Origin: Pogonophryne albipinna
Lineage: Eukaryota > Chordata > Actinopteri > Perciformes > Artedidraconidae
DNA length: 64,000 nt
Assembly (NCBI GenBank): GCA_028583405.1
Contig: CM053259.1
Coordinates: 15,304,594-15,368,593 of the forward strand
Reading direction: 5' to 3'
In this document: positions 49,947-60,931 of the stretch, one piece after another
Layout of the letters: each line of letters opens with the position of its first letter
Numbering within the stretch: position 1 is the stretch's first letter
The notes under the pieces: generated by a model
Told to the model about the DNA's origin: nothing
Seen by the model: the letters and a program-made list of their open reading frames with translations, nothing else
Database searches by the model: none
Made by a program: the position numbers and the translations under genes

Positions 49947-52342
49947 TCACCCATAAACAAAGTCAGCGTGGCGGGGCGGAACGACAGGACGACTCCTGAG
50001 CACGGGAGTCGGAAAAACGACCTCCTTTTTTTTTTCTGCCTGTGCGGCCTCCGGAAGAGGCGAGACCGGAACAACGGGTCCGTGCTCCAAAACTCGGAAA
50101 GGTCCATCGTAAGGAGGCCGTAGAGGACCCCTGTGCGCATCGTGCCGTATGAAGACATGCTCTGCCGAGCGGAGATCCGCGGGAACCCGGGACACCTGAG
50201 TACCATGTTGAGCAGTGGGAATCGGAGCAAAAGCCTCGGCGGCGTCCTGCAGGCAAACCCGCTGCGCCGACGCCGACCAGGGAGCTGATGTGTCAGGGAG
50301 GAAATCCCCTGGAACCCTCAGCGGCTGACCGTAGACCATCTCAGCCGTGGAACACTGCAGATCTTCCTTGGGCGCGGTCCGCAGGCCCAGCATTACCCAA
50401 GGCAGCTTGTTGACCCAAGGCAGCTTGTTGACCCAATTGCCGTCCTTCAGGCCGGCTCTGAGTGCTGCCTTCATGGAGCGGTGGAAACGTTCACAGAGGC
50501 CGTTGTGTATCTACGTTCCCTGGGTGTCAGCTGACGGCTGAAAAAGGCGAGTGGCTGCCAAGCGCCTTCCACCCACTGCTCGTGCACAGCACCAACGGCG
50601 TAGTCCGATGCGTCTGTGCTAATGGAGATGGGAGCCGTGGATGATGGGTGCGCCAAGAGGGCCACCTGAGCCAACACGGTCTTGACCTCCGTAAAAGCAA
50701 CCTCAGCTTCCGCCGTCCAGTCGATCGCCAAGATGGAGGTCGTACCCTTCAAAGCCTCATACAGCGGCTGCATAATGTGGGCGGCCCGGGCGATGAAAAG
50801 GTGGTAGAAAGTCACCATCCCCAAGAACTCACGGAGCGACCGGGCTGTGAGCGGAACAGCCTCAACCTTCGCCGGCAGGGGTGTTGCACCGCCTTTGGTG
50901 ACGCGGTGTCCGAGGAAGTCAATGTCAAACACCCCGAACTGGCACTTTTCAGGATTGATTATCAACCCGTGTTGGCTGAGCCTCGTAAAAAGGGCTCGGA
51001 GGTGTGACAGGTGCTCTTCCACCGAAGCGCTGGCGACGAGTATCTCGTCCAGGTAGACGAAAACAAACGGCAGGTCCCGCAGCACCGAATCCATCAGGCG
51101 CTGGAACGTTTGAGCGGCGTTCTTGAGCCCAAAAGGCATCCGCAGGAACTCGAAAAGTCCAAACGGCGTTATCACTGCCGTCTTAAGAACGTCCAGGGGA
51201 TGCATGGGCACTTGGTGGTATCCGCACACCAGGTCCACTTTAGAAAACACCAACGTACCGGCCAGATGTGCTGAAAAGTCTTGAATGTGCGGCACCGGGT
51301 AGCGGTCAGGTGTCGTGGCGTCGTTGAGGCGGCGGTAATCCCCGCACAGGCGCCAACCGCCGTTCGGCTTGGGAACGACGTGTAGAGGAGAGGCCCAAGG
51401 ACTATCAGAACGGCGGACGATACCCAGGCGTTCCATGGTTGAAAACTCCGCCCTAGCTACTGCAAGCTTAGAAGGGTTCAACCGCCGGGCCCTGGCGTAG
51501 ACTGGGGGACCTTCGGTGGTGACGTGGTGCTCCACCCCATGCTTGGTGGTGAGCGCGGAGAAGGTGGGTAGCGTCAGGTCTGGAAATTCAGCCAACAACC
51601 TGAGAAAACCTCGACAGCGAGCCCGACAGCCCGTCGTACGCCGCCTTGCCAAGTGTACACACGAGGGAGGAAAACGTCAAGGCATCAACCAAGCATTTAT
51701 TTTTAACGTCCACCAGGAGTCCGTGAGCACATAAAAAGTCTGCCCCGAGGAGGGGAAAATAAATGTCTGCCGTCACAAAATCCCAGTTGAACCGCTGTCC
51801 TCCAATACACAAATACATAGGCCTCACGCCGTACGTGCGAATGGGGCCGCCATTAGCCGTCGTCAGCCGCGGTCCATGTCCCCCACGAGAGACGTCTTCC
51901 CTCGACGCAGGAACAACACTCCGTTGAGCTCTTGTGTCACACAGAAACAAGCTTCCTGAGACTCTGTCACTGACGAAGGGAAGCCTGCTCGTGCCGCCAA
52001 CGCTCAGGGCCACTACTGAGCGCCGGCTCCTCCGTTTGCCGGAGGCTTGTAACTGCAGGGAGCGACACACTTCTTTGCCCTGGCCCCGAACCACGCGTGG
52101 TAAAGACACTCTCCTGTGTCCCCACGCCGGCTTGGTACCGTCACGTCCAGCCTCCCCCAAGCCATCTTAACTGTAGAGGGGTCGCCAAGCGTCACAGCTA
52201 GCGCCTCTGCACCGGACTGCTGGGTAGCCAGGAAAAAATGGTCGGCCTCTTCAGCCAAGGCACGGGGCTCCGTAATGGACGTGTTGGCTAGCGTCGTCTG
52301 AACCCGGGAAGGAAAGTTGCGCAGGAACGTCTCCATGAACAA
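49947..52342 (-). pseudogene. Ty3/gypsy gag-pol remnant
   Basis: Read right to left: end of gag with a zinc-knuckle-like Cys/His block and acidic flank (52,342-52,013), aspartic protease (51,990-51,680), reverse transcriptase (51,652-50,560, with GYHQVPM, FGLKNAA and FLGHRV), then the C-terminal part of integrase (50,474-49,947, AGLKDGNWVNKLPW to WVMLGLRTAPKEDLQ). Breaks: protease active site reads DTR in place of DTG, the reverse transcriptase metal site reads YLDE in place of YLDD, most of RNase H and the integrase core are deleted between about 50,530 and 50,470, several frameshifts separate the parts, and an 18-base duplication gives WVNKLP twice. It cannot be active. Confidence 0.9.
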
Positions 52343-52366
52343 AATCCGGGGATCTTCCCCCCCCTT

Positions 52367-52436
52367 GCAGATTTAGCATTTCCTCCCTAGCAGATTTAGC
52401 ATTTCCCCCCCTAGCAGATTTAGCATTTTCCCCATT
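52367..52436 (+). repeat. Three tandem copies of a 23-24 base unit
   Basis: GCAGATTTAGCATTTCC is repeated at 52,367, 52,390 and 52,414, each followed by a C-rich spacer. It lies at the broken 5' side of the gypsy remnant. Confidence 0.8.
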
Positions 52437-52765
52437 AGTGTGTGTGTCCGCATCTGTAGCCTGTTATTGTCTCATTATACCGCACTGTCAATGAATTAAA
52501 AGTAAATATATAAGTCGTCATGAACACATCTGTCCATCAGACAGAGTACTGCTGTCATCATTAATGGTCTCTTTAAAATGACCGCTCAGAGGAGAGGAGT
52601 TCTCATTTCTCTAACCGCCTGCTGCTTCCGCTCCTCTCTCCTCGGTTCCCCTCCTCAGTCCTCCGCTCGCATCTCCTGTGGGCGGGACTAAGTCTCGAGG
52701 ATAGGAGTCGAGGAGGGGAAATTTAAGAATTGAGAAGCCTCTAGTGAAACGTTTGAAAGAAGATC

Positions 52766-52956
52766 ATGGTCGCCACTTCTAGAGCCTGTCCTTTGTGCCC
52801 TGGCTTAAATAGCGGGCGCCGATCCCCACCACCTCTGCTTCGAGTGTTTGGGGGACCAGGATATGGCCGAGGCGGTGCCATTCACGTTCGCCATTCACGT
52901 TCGCCATTCCAGCGGGACGGATGGCTCCGTTTGCCGTTGTCGGGCACTTCCTAGGT
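52766..52956 (+). pseudogene. DIRS-type gag, N-terminal fragment
   Basis: The ATG at 52,766 opens a frame with CPLCPGLNSG. One base later in phase (from 52,821) the sequence reads DPHHLCFECLGDQDMAEA, the typical Cys/His start of fish DIRS gag proteins. A one-base shift near 52,820 and the hAT insertion at 52,957 break the gene. AITHV-like short repeats (CATTCACGTTCG twice) lie at about 52,880. Confidence 0.7.
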
Positions 52957-53918
52957 CAGGGGTCTGCAACCTTTTTGACCAAAAGAGCCATTTTGCTCCC
53001 TTTTCAAAAAAACATTTTTTGTCTGGAGCCGCAAAACATATTTCATAGCTTGATAGCTTATACAGTTGTATTTATTGTTATATCATAGACAAAAACTACA
53101 GTTTTTTTGCATTTATTATTTATTACATTATATAAAACTGTTAACCTCTAATAAGAAATAAAGAACTCCTATAAGGAGAATTAAAAATAATACCTACTTT
53201 AAAATAAATTAAACACAGAACTTGTGGAGTCCTCTGCACATTTGAAGGAAAACATATATTTAAAATGGGCCCACTTTGAAATAAATAAAACATATAGCTG
53301 CACCCTAAAAATAGTTAACGGTAGGGTAGGTAAGAATGGAGAAACCAGCTCGAGTGCGCTAGAATTTGAAAATACAAAACCGGAAAAAATCTGCTTCCTC
53401 CTTCAGACTTCCTTACAGAGCCCCTCCTCCAACACACACGAACGTGCACATGACCAATGAGGGCACGAGATAAGTTTGTGCACAGATGGAAGGCTGACAG
53501 GCAGGTAGGCCATCCAGTTATTTTAGCCGGGCCGGCTAAAATGATTGGTCGTGCTTTTTACAGTGCTACGGCTTCCACAGATTTTTATGTATTTATTGTC
53601 AAAGCATTTAATATAATACTTTTATTTTATTTCCTTCTTATTTTTGTCTAAGCTCAAGGGAGCAAGAGCAGAGGGCTTAACAGAGACACAGGAGGCAGGA
53701 GCTGCGGGACAGTAGGCTAGAAGTGATCCTTCGTTAGCGTGATGAGTCTGCTAAGCTGTAATCGCTCTGCAGTACCCGAGTACCCTACACCTCCCCTCTC
53801 CGCAGTACCTGAGTACCCTACACCCCCCCTCCCCCTGGGCTATATAAAAATCGCTGGCCCGCGAAAGTGTCTATTGGATCAATGTTGGCACTTGGACAAA
53901 TGTAGTTGGTGATCCCTG
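52957..53918. mobile_element. hAT-type insertion in the DIRS gag region
   Basis: Left end CAGGGGTCTGCAACCTTTTT, right end GTTGGTGATCCCTG. The flanks TCCTAGGT and GTCTACGG match at only 4 of 8 positions, so the target duplication is eroded or the exact ends differ. No transposase seen. Confidence 0.65.
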
Positions 53919-54275
53919 GTCTACGGTGTGGCTGCTTGCCGTGTGATGTCCCTGGGGGATCACGCCGCATGGCACTTTCCAAAAAGACCGTGTTGATCTC
54001 CTGGGAGACCCCGTGTTACGGAAGGGCTCTTTGGATTGATTTCCTTGGTGCACGTGGGTTAGGAGTGGTCGCAGCTTGGCGTATGCTGCTTCTTGCTCTC
54101 TTGAAAGAACACTGTCCCACACTCCCCGCCCCCGCTGTAAACTCCAGTAAAGGAGCCAGCAGGTGGGCGCGAGCACGTGAGAGGAATACACCGCAGAAAG
54201 TGCGGTCAAAACACTGTGCGGGTTCAAGAGACGCTATTGCCGGCGGGCTGTTGTCAGAAGACACACCTTGCCTGG

Positions 54276-56268
54276 CAGTGGCGTGCACAGACATTTATAG
54301 GGGCAGGTGCTCAAGAGAAAAAAAAAGGGCACCTTCTGAGTCGTCGTGGCGGTCGCGCCGAAATTGTGCGCAAAAATGTGCCGGATAATGGCGGATTTTG
54401 CTACGAACCCCCCCCCCCCCCCCCGGGATTGACGCCCCTGGTGGAACCGCCGGCTGCCTTAGTAGTGTGAGATTTATTAAAGGCACATCTTGTATGTCGT
54501 AATTGCATATATATTTATTTCAATAACCATATGCTGTCTGATGCAGATGCCTATCTAAAACAAATCAAATAGTAGGCTTACTAGCTTCTACACGCTAAAG
54601 CAACTGTAGTCAGGGATGCAAACTCATCAGGTATGAAAAAGGTGACAAGGATCCGAGCCCCCCGACCCCACGGAATATCGGCTTTAAAATTAGGAATAAC
54701 AGAGGATTTTAGCAGTCAGAACAACTAAAGCAGCAGGTAATAATAACAGAAACGCCAAAGAGTTACATCTAATAGAAATATATAAAAGCATTTATTTTAA
54801 TTGTGTAGCAGTCAGTTTATAATTTTGGCAGCACTGTTGAGCATTATGAAAATGTATCTTCATGCCTCTTATTATTTTTATAATACTTTTCTACTTTCAC
54901 TTGAGGAACATTTTGAATGCAGGACTTTTACTGTAACAGAGTATTCCTACACTCTGGTACTTCTACTTTTACTCAAGTACAAGATCCGAGTACTTCTACT
55001 TTTACTCAAGTACAAGATCTGAGTACTTCTACTTTTACTCAAGTACAAGATCTGAGTACTTCTACTTTTACTCAAGTACAAGATCTGAGTACTTCTACTT
55101 TTACTCAAGTACAAGATCTGAGTACTTCTACTTTTATTAAGTACAAGATCTGAGTACTTCTACTAAAGTACAAGATCTGAGTACTTCTACTTTTACTCTA
55201 GTACAATCTCTGTACTTATACCACCTCTGTTTATAGCCTATGAAAAAAAACGAAGGCTAAAGCTAATGTTAGCAGATAGTGACAATGCTAGCTAGCTAGC
55301 TAGCTCAACGATTCCTTAAATGATATTGCGACAGAAAAACTTTTCAGTTCACATCACGCTCTGCCGCTCTGCTGTGAACACCTGAACGGCCTGTTCTAAC
55401 AGCTGTTCACCAGCGGCTCAGTCTGTGCCACAGTGACTCCGCACAGTTAACGAACACACCGTAGATAATGTAGCTGACCCTCATCCCGGAGCAGCAGAGT
55501 TCAGCCGACAGGCAGGAAGACTCGAGAAGACTCGAGCACACAGCTCGCGCTTCATATATTAAAAAATAACACCATGCCCGTCATGATGGCACATAACAGC
55601 TCGCGACCGCAGATTATTTTGGCGATTAGATAAAATGTAAATTATATTTGACGCAACTTTAGTTACATTTCCATGACTTTTCCAAAACTTTGGGAAAAAT
55701 ATTGTTTTCCATAACTTTTCCAGGGCCTGGAATTTGCATTTTGAATTTCCATGACTTTTCCAGGTTTTCAATGACCGTACGAACCCTGTATAGTTTAGTT
55801 TGGCATCTGATTTAGGGGATTAAACAATACACTCGTTGTATTTGTTACCTGGTGGTTACTTACTTGGTCGTCACTAGGGCACTTTTAATCGTGTTGCTGC
55901 GTGCTGCTGCACCACACACCCGCCGTGGCCTGTCTGACTGAGTGACTGACTGTCAGCTCTGTGCGCTGCGCGTTCACGTTGAGAACAGGGAAGGGAGGGG
56001 CTGCAGCCAGGGCATGTACGGGAGTGCCGCGGGGCACGTGTGGGGATGTCTGACAAAATTACAACGCGCATTTGGGGCATTGTTGTATATATTAGAAGCT
56101 TTTAATCCAGAATTGATCGATGTTACCATGAGCCACATACAGTACACTGTAAAAAAAAAAAAAAAAAAAACTGTAAAAAACGAACTTTCAAAAGGGCACA
56201 TTGCTGTCCAGAGGGCAAAACGGGCAGGTGCTCAAGCACTACCTAGAGTCTATGTGTGCACGTCTCTG
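54276..56268. mobile_element. hAT-type composite element with perfect 8-bp target duplication
   Basis: Left end CAGTGGCGTGCACAGACATT, right end TGTGTGCACGTCTCTG. The duplication TTGCCTGG is identical at 54268-54275 and 56269-56276. Both ends contain GGGCAGGTGCTCAAG just inside. It holds fragments of other elements: a MITE end with a 33-base tandem array (54,957-55,229) and a hAT end reading CGTACGAACCCTG (to 55,788). No transposase. Confidence 0.93.
54957..55203 (+). repeat. 33-base tandem repeat derived from a MITE end
   Basis: About seven copies of GAGTACTTCTACTTTTACTC plus AAGTACAAGATCT. The unit is the inverse of the terminal motif of the MITE at 26,640 (AGATCTTGTACTTGAGTAAA). It ends in CACCTCTG, the terminus of that MITE family. 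Confidence 0.9.
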
Positions 56269-56427
56269 TTGCCTGGTATAATAGCTCCGATTAATGCGTT
56301 TTCACCGTTGAATGTGAAACACAGCCTTAATACGAGGGCGCGCGGCCCCCGGGAGAGTGGCCGCGGTGCGTTCACGGACCTCCGCAGAAGAACGGTGGGT
56401 TACGTATTGTAGCACTATGTTCTAGAG

Positions 56428-58462
56428 CAGGGGTCGGCAACAGGCGGACCGCGGTCCGGATCCGGACCCAGACGCCGACCTATACGGACCCGCAGCTATA
56501 ATCAATACTTAATAGGGGATTTTTCGGCACCTCCCGCTTTTTTTACGCTGATTTGGGTGACTTGTGTAATTCGTGGAGAACCGAAGAGTTTTCGTTTCGG
56601 GGGTGGGGAGTCCGTCCGTCAGTCCGACTGACGGACAACTTCTCACTTCAAAAAAGAAGAAATCTAGACCGCAAAAATAATTAAACAAGCAAGTGCCTGT
56701 TTGTCCTGGCCAAGGACAGGTTACTTGAACACAACACGAGCGTAACGTGTCTTCACGTGGTATATGTCTCGTCTGAAAGGAGTGCTGACAGAGAGCACCG
56801 GAACGCCGCTCCAGCCCTTCAAATATTGCAGTACCCATAAGGAGCCGTACACATGCCGCAGTGTTTGCGTGGCTGTGTCTTTAGTTGTAAGCACAGTGGC
56901 GATCTGTTGTTATTAGCATCTGGTTAGCTAAATATGCTAACGAATTTAAAGAGCTTTTCTACAACCAGGTGGAAGAGAGCTCTCTCCTGAGAGGCTCAAA
57001 TAACCTCAGCTCAGTGAGGTTAAGGCACATCTTGATATGATCATTATAGTTATTAATGAGACTAAATGAAAAACAGGTATAAAATACTATATGACAGTAA
57101 CAAAAAAGTTGTTCAAAACAACAAGAATAGAGTTTAAAAGGGAAGTGATTTGTAAAATATCCAAAAAGAAAAATCTGCTTACAGTTCTGTTTCATATGGG
57201 TGTTGAGAAATGTATCCATAGATCTCATCATGTTGCTCTCAAAGTGCACCAGATTGATGCTTTTAACTTCAATATTTAAAAAAAAAATCTTCCCGAGGGA
57301 ACATGCCGCCGGACCCCCCTAGAGGAGGTTAGGTCCCCCCCCCCTACACTTAAATCATGTTCACATGGATAGGATACTAAATACATTTGCACACATCTTG
57401 TGTCCACATCTTTCTGTTTTGGTGGTCACGCCACACCGTGCACATGCATGCATACGTGAGTCATGGTGAGATATCTGGATTGGTTGCTTTTTCTTTGCAC
57501 AACATGAAAGAAAGGCGAAATTAATGGGCTGTGATTTTAGTTTTTTTAAGCAGAGGTTGAGTTCAATCATTTGTACGGCCCTCGGAGGATGTTGTAAAAA
57601 TTGAAAGGAAAAAGGTTCCCCACCCCTGCTGTAAATAATAAAAACCCTTGATTTATGACTTAACATCTCTGTCTCCTATTGATCTGAGTATATTATAAAG
57701 AATAGCAGTTAATTGAAGCATTATAGCACAGGCCTTTGTCAGATGGTATATTACGCTGTTTTTTTTCTGCTTCGAATAGTTCTCTCTTTTTTCACCATAG
57801 GCCTACCTGTGTTTGCATCACTGTAACCAATGAGCACCTGCATGTGTATGAGAATGGCCCTGACTCCATGTCAGCCCAGATTTACAAACTCCTGGCAGGA
57901 CAAGCTCAATTCTCGCACTGAATTAAAACAAAGTGAGTGAGGGGCTGCAATATAAGAGGGAAAGAAAGAGAAACTTTAAAACTATTCAATTGTTATGATG
58001 TGTAAAGACTGATATTGTTCTATAATCAGCTGAAACTGTTAAGTCATGATGTGAAACGGTTAACAAAGAAAAAGGGAAACTCAAGCTGCTGATACACTTT
58101 ATTTTATTTATCTAACATTAAGCACTTTTAATATGCACATATTTTCAAAAGCTATTTTATTTATTTTCTCTATTTTATTTTAAATGCAGCCCGAGAGGAA
58201 CATTACACATATCCACAGTATTTACTGTATTACTGTATAGTTCAATGTTCATTGACAATAAATATTGTTGTTTTTGAATTGTACTTTCTTTATTTGATTG
58301 GCAGTCATTTGTTGATTACATGCAGACGTTGATAAAGCTACAGCTACTTCAATATATATCACACTAATTCATAAGGCAACTTAGACATTTTGATGTTCCG
58401 GACCTTTGCCTGGGGAGATTTTCTCTAACTGGACCTCGTTGAATTTTAGTTGAATACCCCTG
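56428..58462. mobile_element. hAT-type element with perfect 8-bp target duplication
   Basis: Left end CAGGGGTCGGCAACAGGCGG, right end TTAGTTGAATACCCCTG. The duplication TTCTAGAG is identical at 56420-56427 and 58463-58470. It is 2035 bases. A further hAT-type end (TTCCCCACCCCTG, to 57,628) lies inside, so it is itself composite. No transposase recognised. Confidence 0.93.
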
Positions 58463-58637
58463 TTCTAGAGTGATGTGTGTGTGGAAAATGCATTCAGTAA
58501 AAAAAATGATTGCATGTATCCAGAGTAAGAGTCATCTCTCTTAGCTTCTTAGCTGTGGCTCTACAGCTGCTTGCATGTCCCCTGAACACAGTTTTGTGGG
58601 GAATGGAAGCCCAGCTGTGTACTGACCGAGTAGAGGG

Positions 58638-58790
58638 GCAGGACACTGAGACTGGGTTACTCACTCCAGCTTTGCAGCGTCCCTCCTCCATTCAGGGGCA
58701 GGAGAGAGGCAAACCTATCATCCTGGGAGGAGATAGGTTTCCTTTCAACAGAAATTCAGGCCCTGTAGCAAGAACGGTGGGTTACGTATT
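58638..58790 (+). repeat. Direct duplication inside the DIRS element, copy 1
   Basis: The segment with GGACACTGAGACTGGGTTAC and GTCCCTCCTCCATTCAGGGG recurs at 59,068-59,215 with few differences. Confidence 0.85.
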
Positions 58791-58878
58791 GTAACCCTAG
58801 TTCTAGAGTGATGTGTGTGTGAAAAATGCAATCGGTAAAAACGATTGCATTTATCCCAGAGTAAGAGTCATCTCTCTC
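58771..58878 (+). repeat. DIRS terminal-repeat-like segment
   Basis: GGTGGGTTACGTATTGTAAC resembles the terminal repeats of fish DIRS elements. The segment is duplicated at 56,388-56,427 continuing at 58,463-58,541; that copy is split by the hAT insertion. It contains a 10-base perfect hairpin, AATGCAATCG and CGATTGCATT. Confidence 0.6.
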
Positions 58879-59067
58879 CACAATTCCACATTTCCCCATA
58901 ATGTCTCGTTGAAATCGGCAAGATCCGTTTCATACGACGTTAATTGGGCACCCATTATGAGACATAATCCCCCACTCGCCGCCCCAGTTGTAACTCCAGG
59001 AAAGGAGGCAGCCAGTGGGCGCGCATGTGAGTGTGGTTAACCGCAGGAAGTGCTGTCAAAGCGCTGG

Positions 59068-59215
59068 ACGGGACACTGAGACTGGGGTACTCACTCCAGT
59101 TTTGCAGGGTCCCTCCTCCATTCAGGGGCTTAAGAGAGGCAAATCTATCATCCCAGGAGGAGATAGGTTTTCCTTTCAACAGAGATTCAGACCCTGTTGC
59201 AAAAACAGGCGGTGT
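59068..59215 (+). repeat. Direct duplication inside the DIRS element, copy 2
   Basis: Counterpart of 58,638-58,790, directly upstream of the reverse transcriptase remains. Confidence 0.85.
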
Positions 59216-60671
59216 CTGTTGTGCACCCTCAGCACAGGGAGATGGGGCTTTATTCCATGTACCTCCTGATTCCCAAGAAGACAGGGGAATTCAGAACCAT
59301 TCCAGATCTCCGCAGCCTGAATCAGCATATTGCCTGCAAAAAAATCCATATGTTGACTATGAAACAGTTATGGGAACTAGTGCAGCCAGGCGAGTGGTTC
59401 ACAACCATTGAGCTGAAGGACGCTTACTTTCATGTTGAAATTGCTCCAGAGCACAGAAGGTATTTGCGTTTTTGCCTTCCAGACAAAGTTGGGTTTTGCG
59501 GTCAATTGGAATAAGAGCAATCCCATACCTCACCAACAGGTGCAGTATCTGGAATGTTGCTCGATGCAGTCAGGCTACGCGCCACCCTGTCAGAGAGCAG
59601 ACAGGCTGCTTCGGGAAGTTTGCAGACTGCGACAGGGGGCAACGGTGACAGCTTTGACCATCATGCAGACTCAGGGTCTCATGGCGGCTGCTCACTTCGT
59701 GGTACCGCTGGGGTCGCTGCATATGCGCCGCCTGCAGGTGGTTTGTCGGCCTTCGTTTAGATCCCAAGAGGCACAAACAACGTCTGGTGACCATTCCCCC
59801 CTCAGTGGGGGGCAACCTCCGATACTGGGGGTCCCCAGAGCATCTCCGGAGGGGAACTCCACTGGGGCGAGTGACCTCCTACATCACGGTGTTCACAGAC
59901 GCATCCGTGACAAGATGGGGGGGGACCTGCCTAGAGAGAGCTATAGGTGGTCCCTGGTCTCTGACAGAGATGCGGGATAGCAACCTTCTAGAGCTACGGG
60001 CAGTAGTGTTGGTCCTCCAGCATTTCAAACCCTTAATACATATAAAGAGGAGCGACAACCGCACCATTGTGGCATACATCAACAGGTAGGACGGAGTCCG
60101 CTCCGCCGCCTTGTTGACCACAGTGGAGAAACTGTGGTTATGGGCTTCAGAGATTGTGTTGTCTCTGAGAGCCCTCCACATCCCGGGACTGGAGAACAGG
60201 GGGGCCAACCTCATGTCAAGAGGCGGGCCCCTGCCAGGCGAGTGGGTGCTTCACTCGGAGGTTGTGAAGCAGATCTGGGCCCAGTTCGGGAGAGCGGAGG
60301 CGGACCTGTTCGCCGACCGGCGCAACAGCCAATGTACCCTGTGGTTTTCCATGGCTTGGCGGGACAATCCAGCCTTGGGGGTGGACGCGTTTGCACACGA
60401 GCCATGGCCAAGAAAGCTGCTCTACGCCTTTCCACCGCTGCGCCTCATTCTCCCCCTCCTGGGGAGGGTGAGACGAGAACGTCTGTCAGTCATCCTAGTG
60501 GCCCCAGATCGCCGCGGGGTGCTGTGGTTTGCAGAGGTGACACAGATGATGGTGGGCCAGCCCTGGGCGAAAAAAAATGCTGGGAGAACCTTCCTCACTA
60601 TTTTGCACAATACGTATAACGTACAATATGTAACCCCTCGTTATGCTCATGAATCTGATTATTTTCATTAG
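59197..60671 (+). pseudogene. DIRS-type reverse transcriptase/RNase H remnant
   Basis: Reads in three frames. 59,197-59,514: LLIPKKTGEFRTIPDLRSLN, then FTTIELKDAYFHVEIAPEHR, the fingers and first catalytic Asp region. About 59,490-59,560: the frame jumps from RRYLRF to FAVNWNKSNPIPHQQVQYLE, which skips the palm with the expected YxDD. 59,787-60,089: LLELRAVVLVLQHF and NRTIVAYINR of RNase H. 60,111-60,671: ALHIPGLENRGANLMSRG, then EADLFADRRNSQCTLWFS, typical of DIRS. The remnant stops in the downstream region; no tyrosine recombinase recognised. Non-functional. Confidence 0.88.
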
Positions 60672-60672
60672 A

Positions 60673-60931
60673 AAACTACCAACATCGTCCGATCATGTTG
60701 GTTTGTCAGGGGCCGCAGAGGGACGGAGCTCCATGTCAATGCATGTTGAAGATGTGGGCGTAGGTTCATTAGCCAATTGTGTGGGTGGGCGTGGTTGCAT
60801 TATAAGAACAAAGTTTGTATCTACCTTAATTAGTGTAATCGACGATTCGAATATGCACTACCTAGCCGGCACGTTATGGAACTCAATTCCAACACACCTG
60901 CGATATTTCATGACAACAGGTGTAAGGCCAG
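60673..60931. other. Short unassigned stretch between DIRS remnant and hAT element
   Basis: No feature recognised; it may be remaining DIRS sequence or old flank. Confidence 0.35.

Larger units (their letters stand above)
49268..52743. mobile_element. DNA transposon-like insertion with about 46-bp terminal inverted repeats
   Basis: Left end TAGAGGCTTCTCAATTCTTA and its exact inverse at 52,724-52,743 continue through AAATTTCCCCTCCTCGACTC and counterpart. Flanking TA dinucleotides suggest a TA target. It interrupts the DIRS leader. Between the ends lies a truncated Ty3/gypsy element on the - strand. The outer parts (about 49,310-49,690 and 52,440-52,700) are GC-rich or unassigned and have no transposase. 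Confidence 0.8.
49042..60672 (+). mobile_element. Broken DIRS-type retroelement with nested insertions
   Basis: A tyrosine-recombinase-type retroelement reads left to right through the block: TATA box and leader at 49,193-49,267, gag start at 52,766 with a CPLC...HHLCFEC motif, more element sequence at 53,919-54,275, 56,269-56,427 and 58,463-59,200, then reverse transcriptase/RNase H remains at 59,200-60,672. The pieces are separated by insertions at 49,268-52,743, 52,957-53,918, 54,276-56,268 and 56,428-58,462. No tyrosine recombinase domain was recognised; the right side stops within the RNase H/downstream region. The left boundary is uncertain and was placed at the end of the hairpin element. 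Confidence 0.75.
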
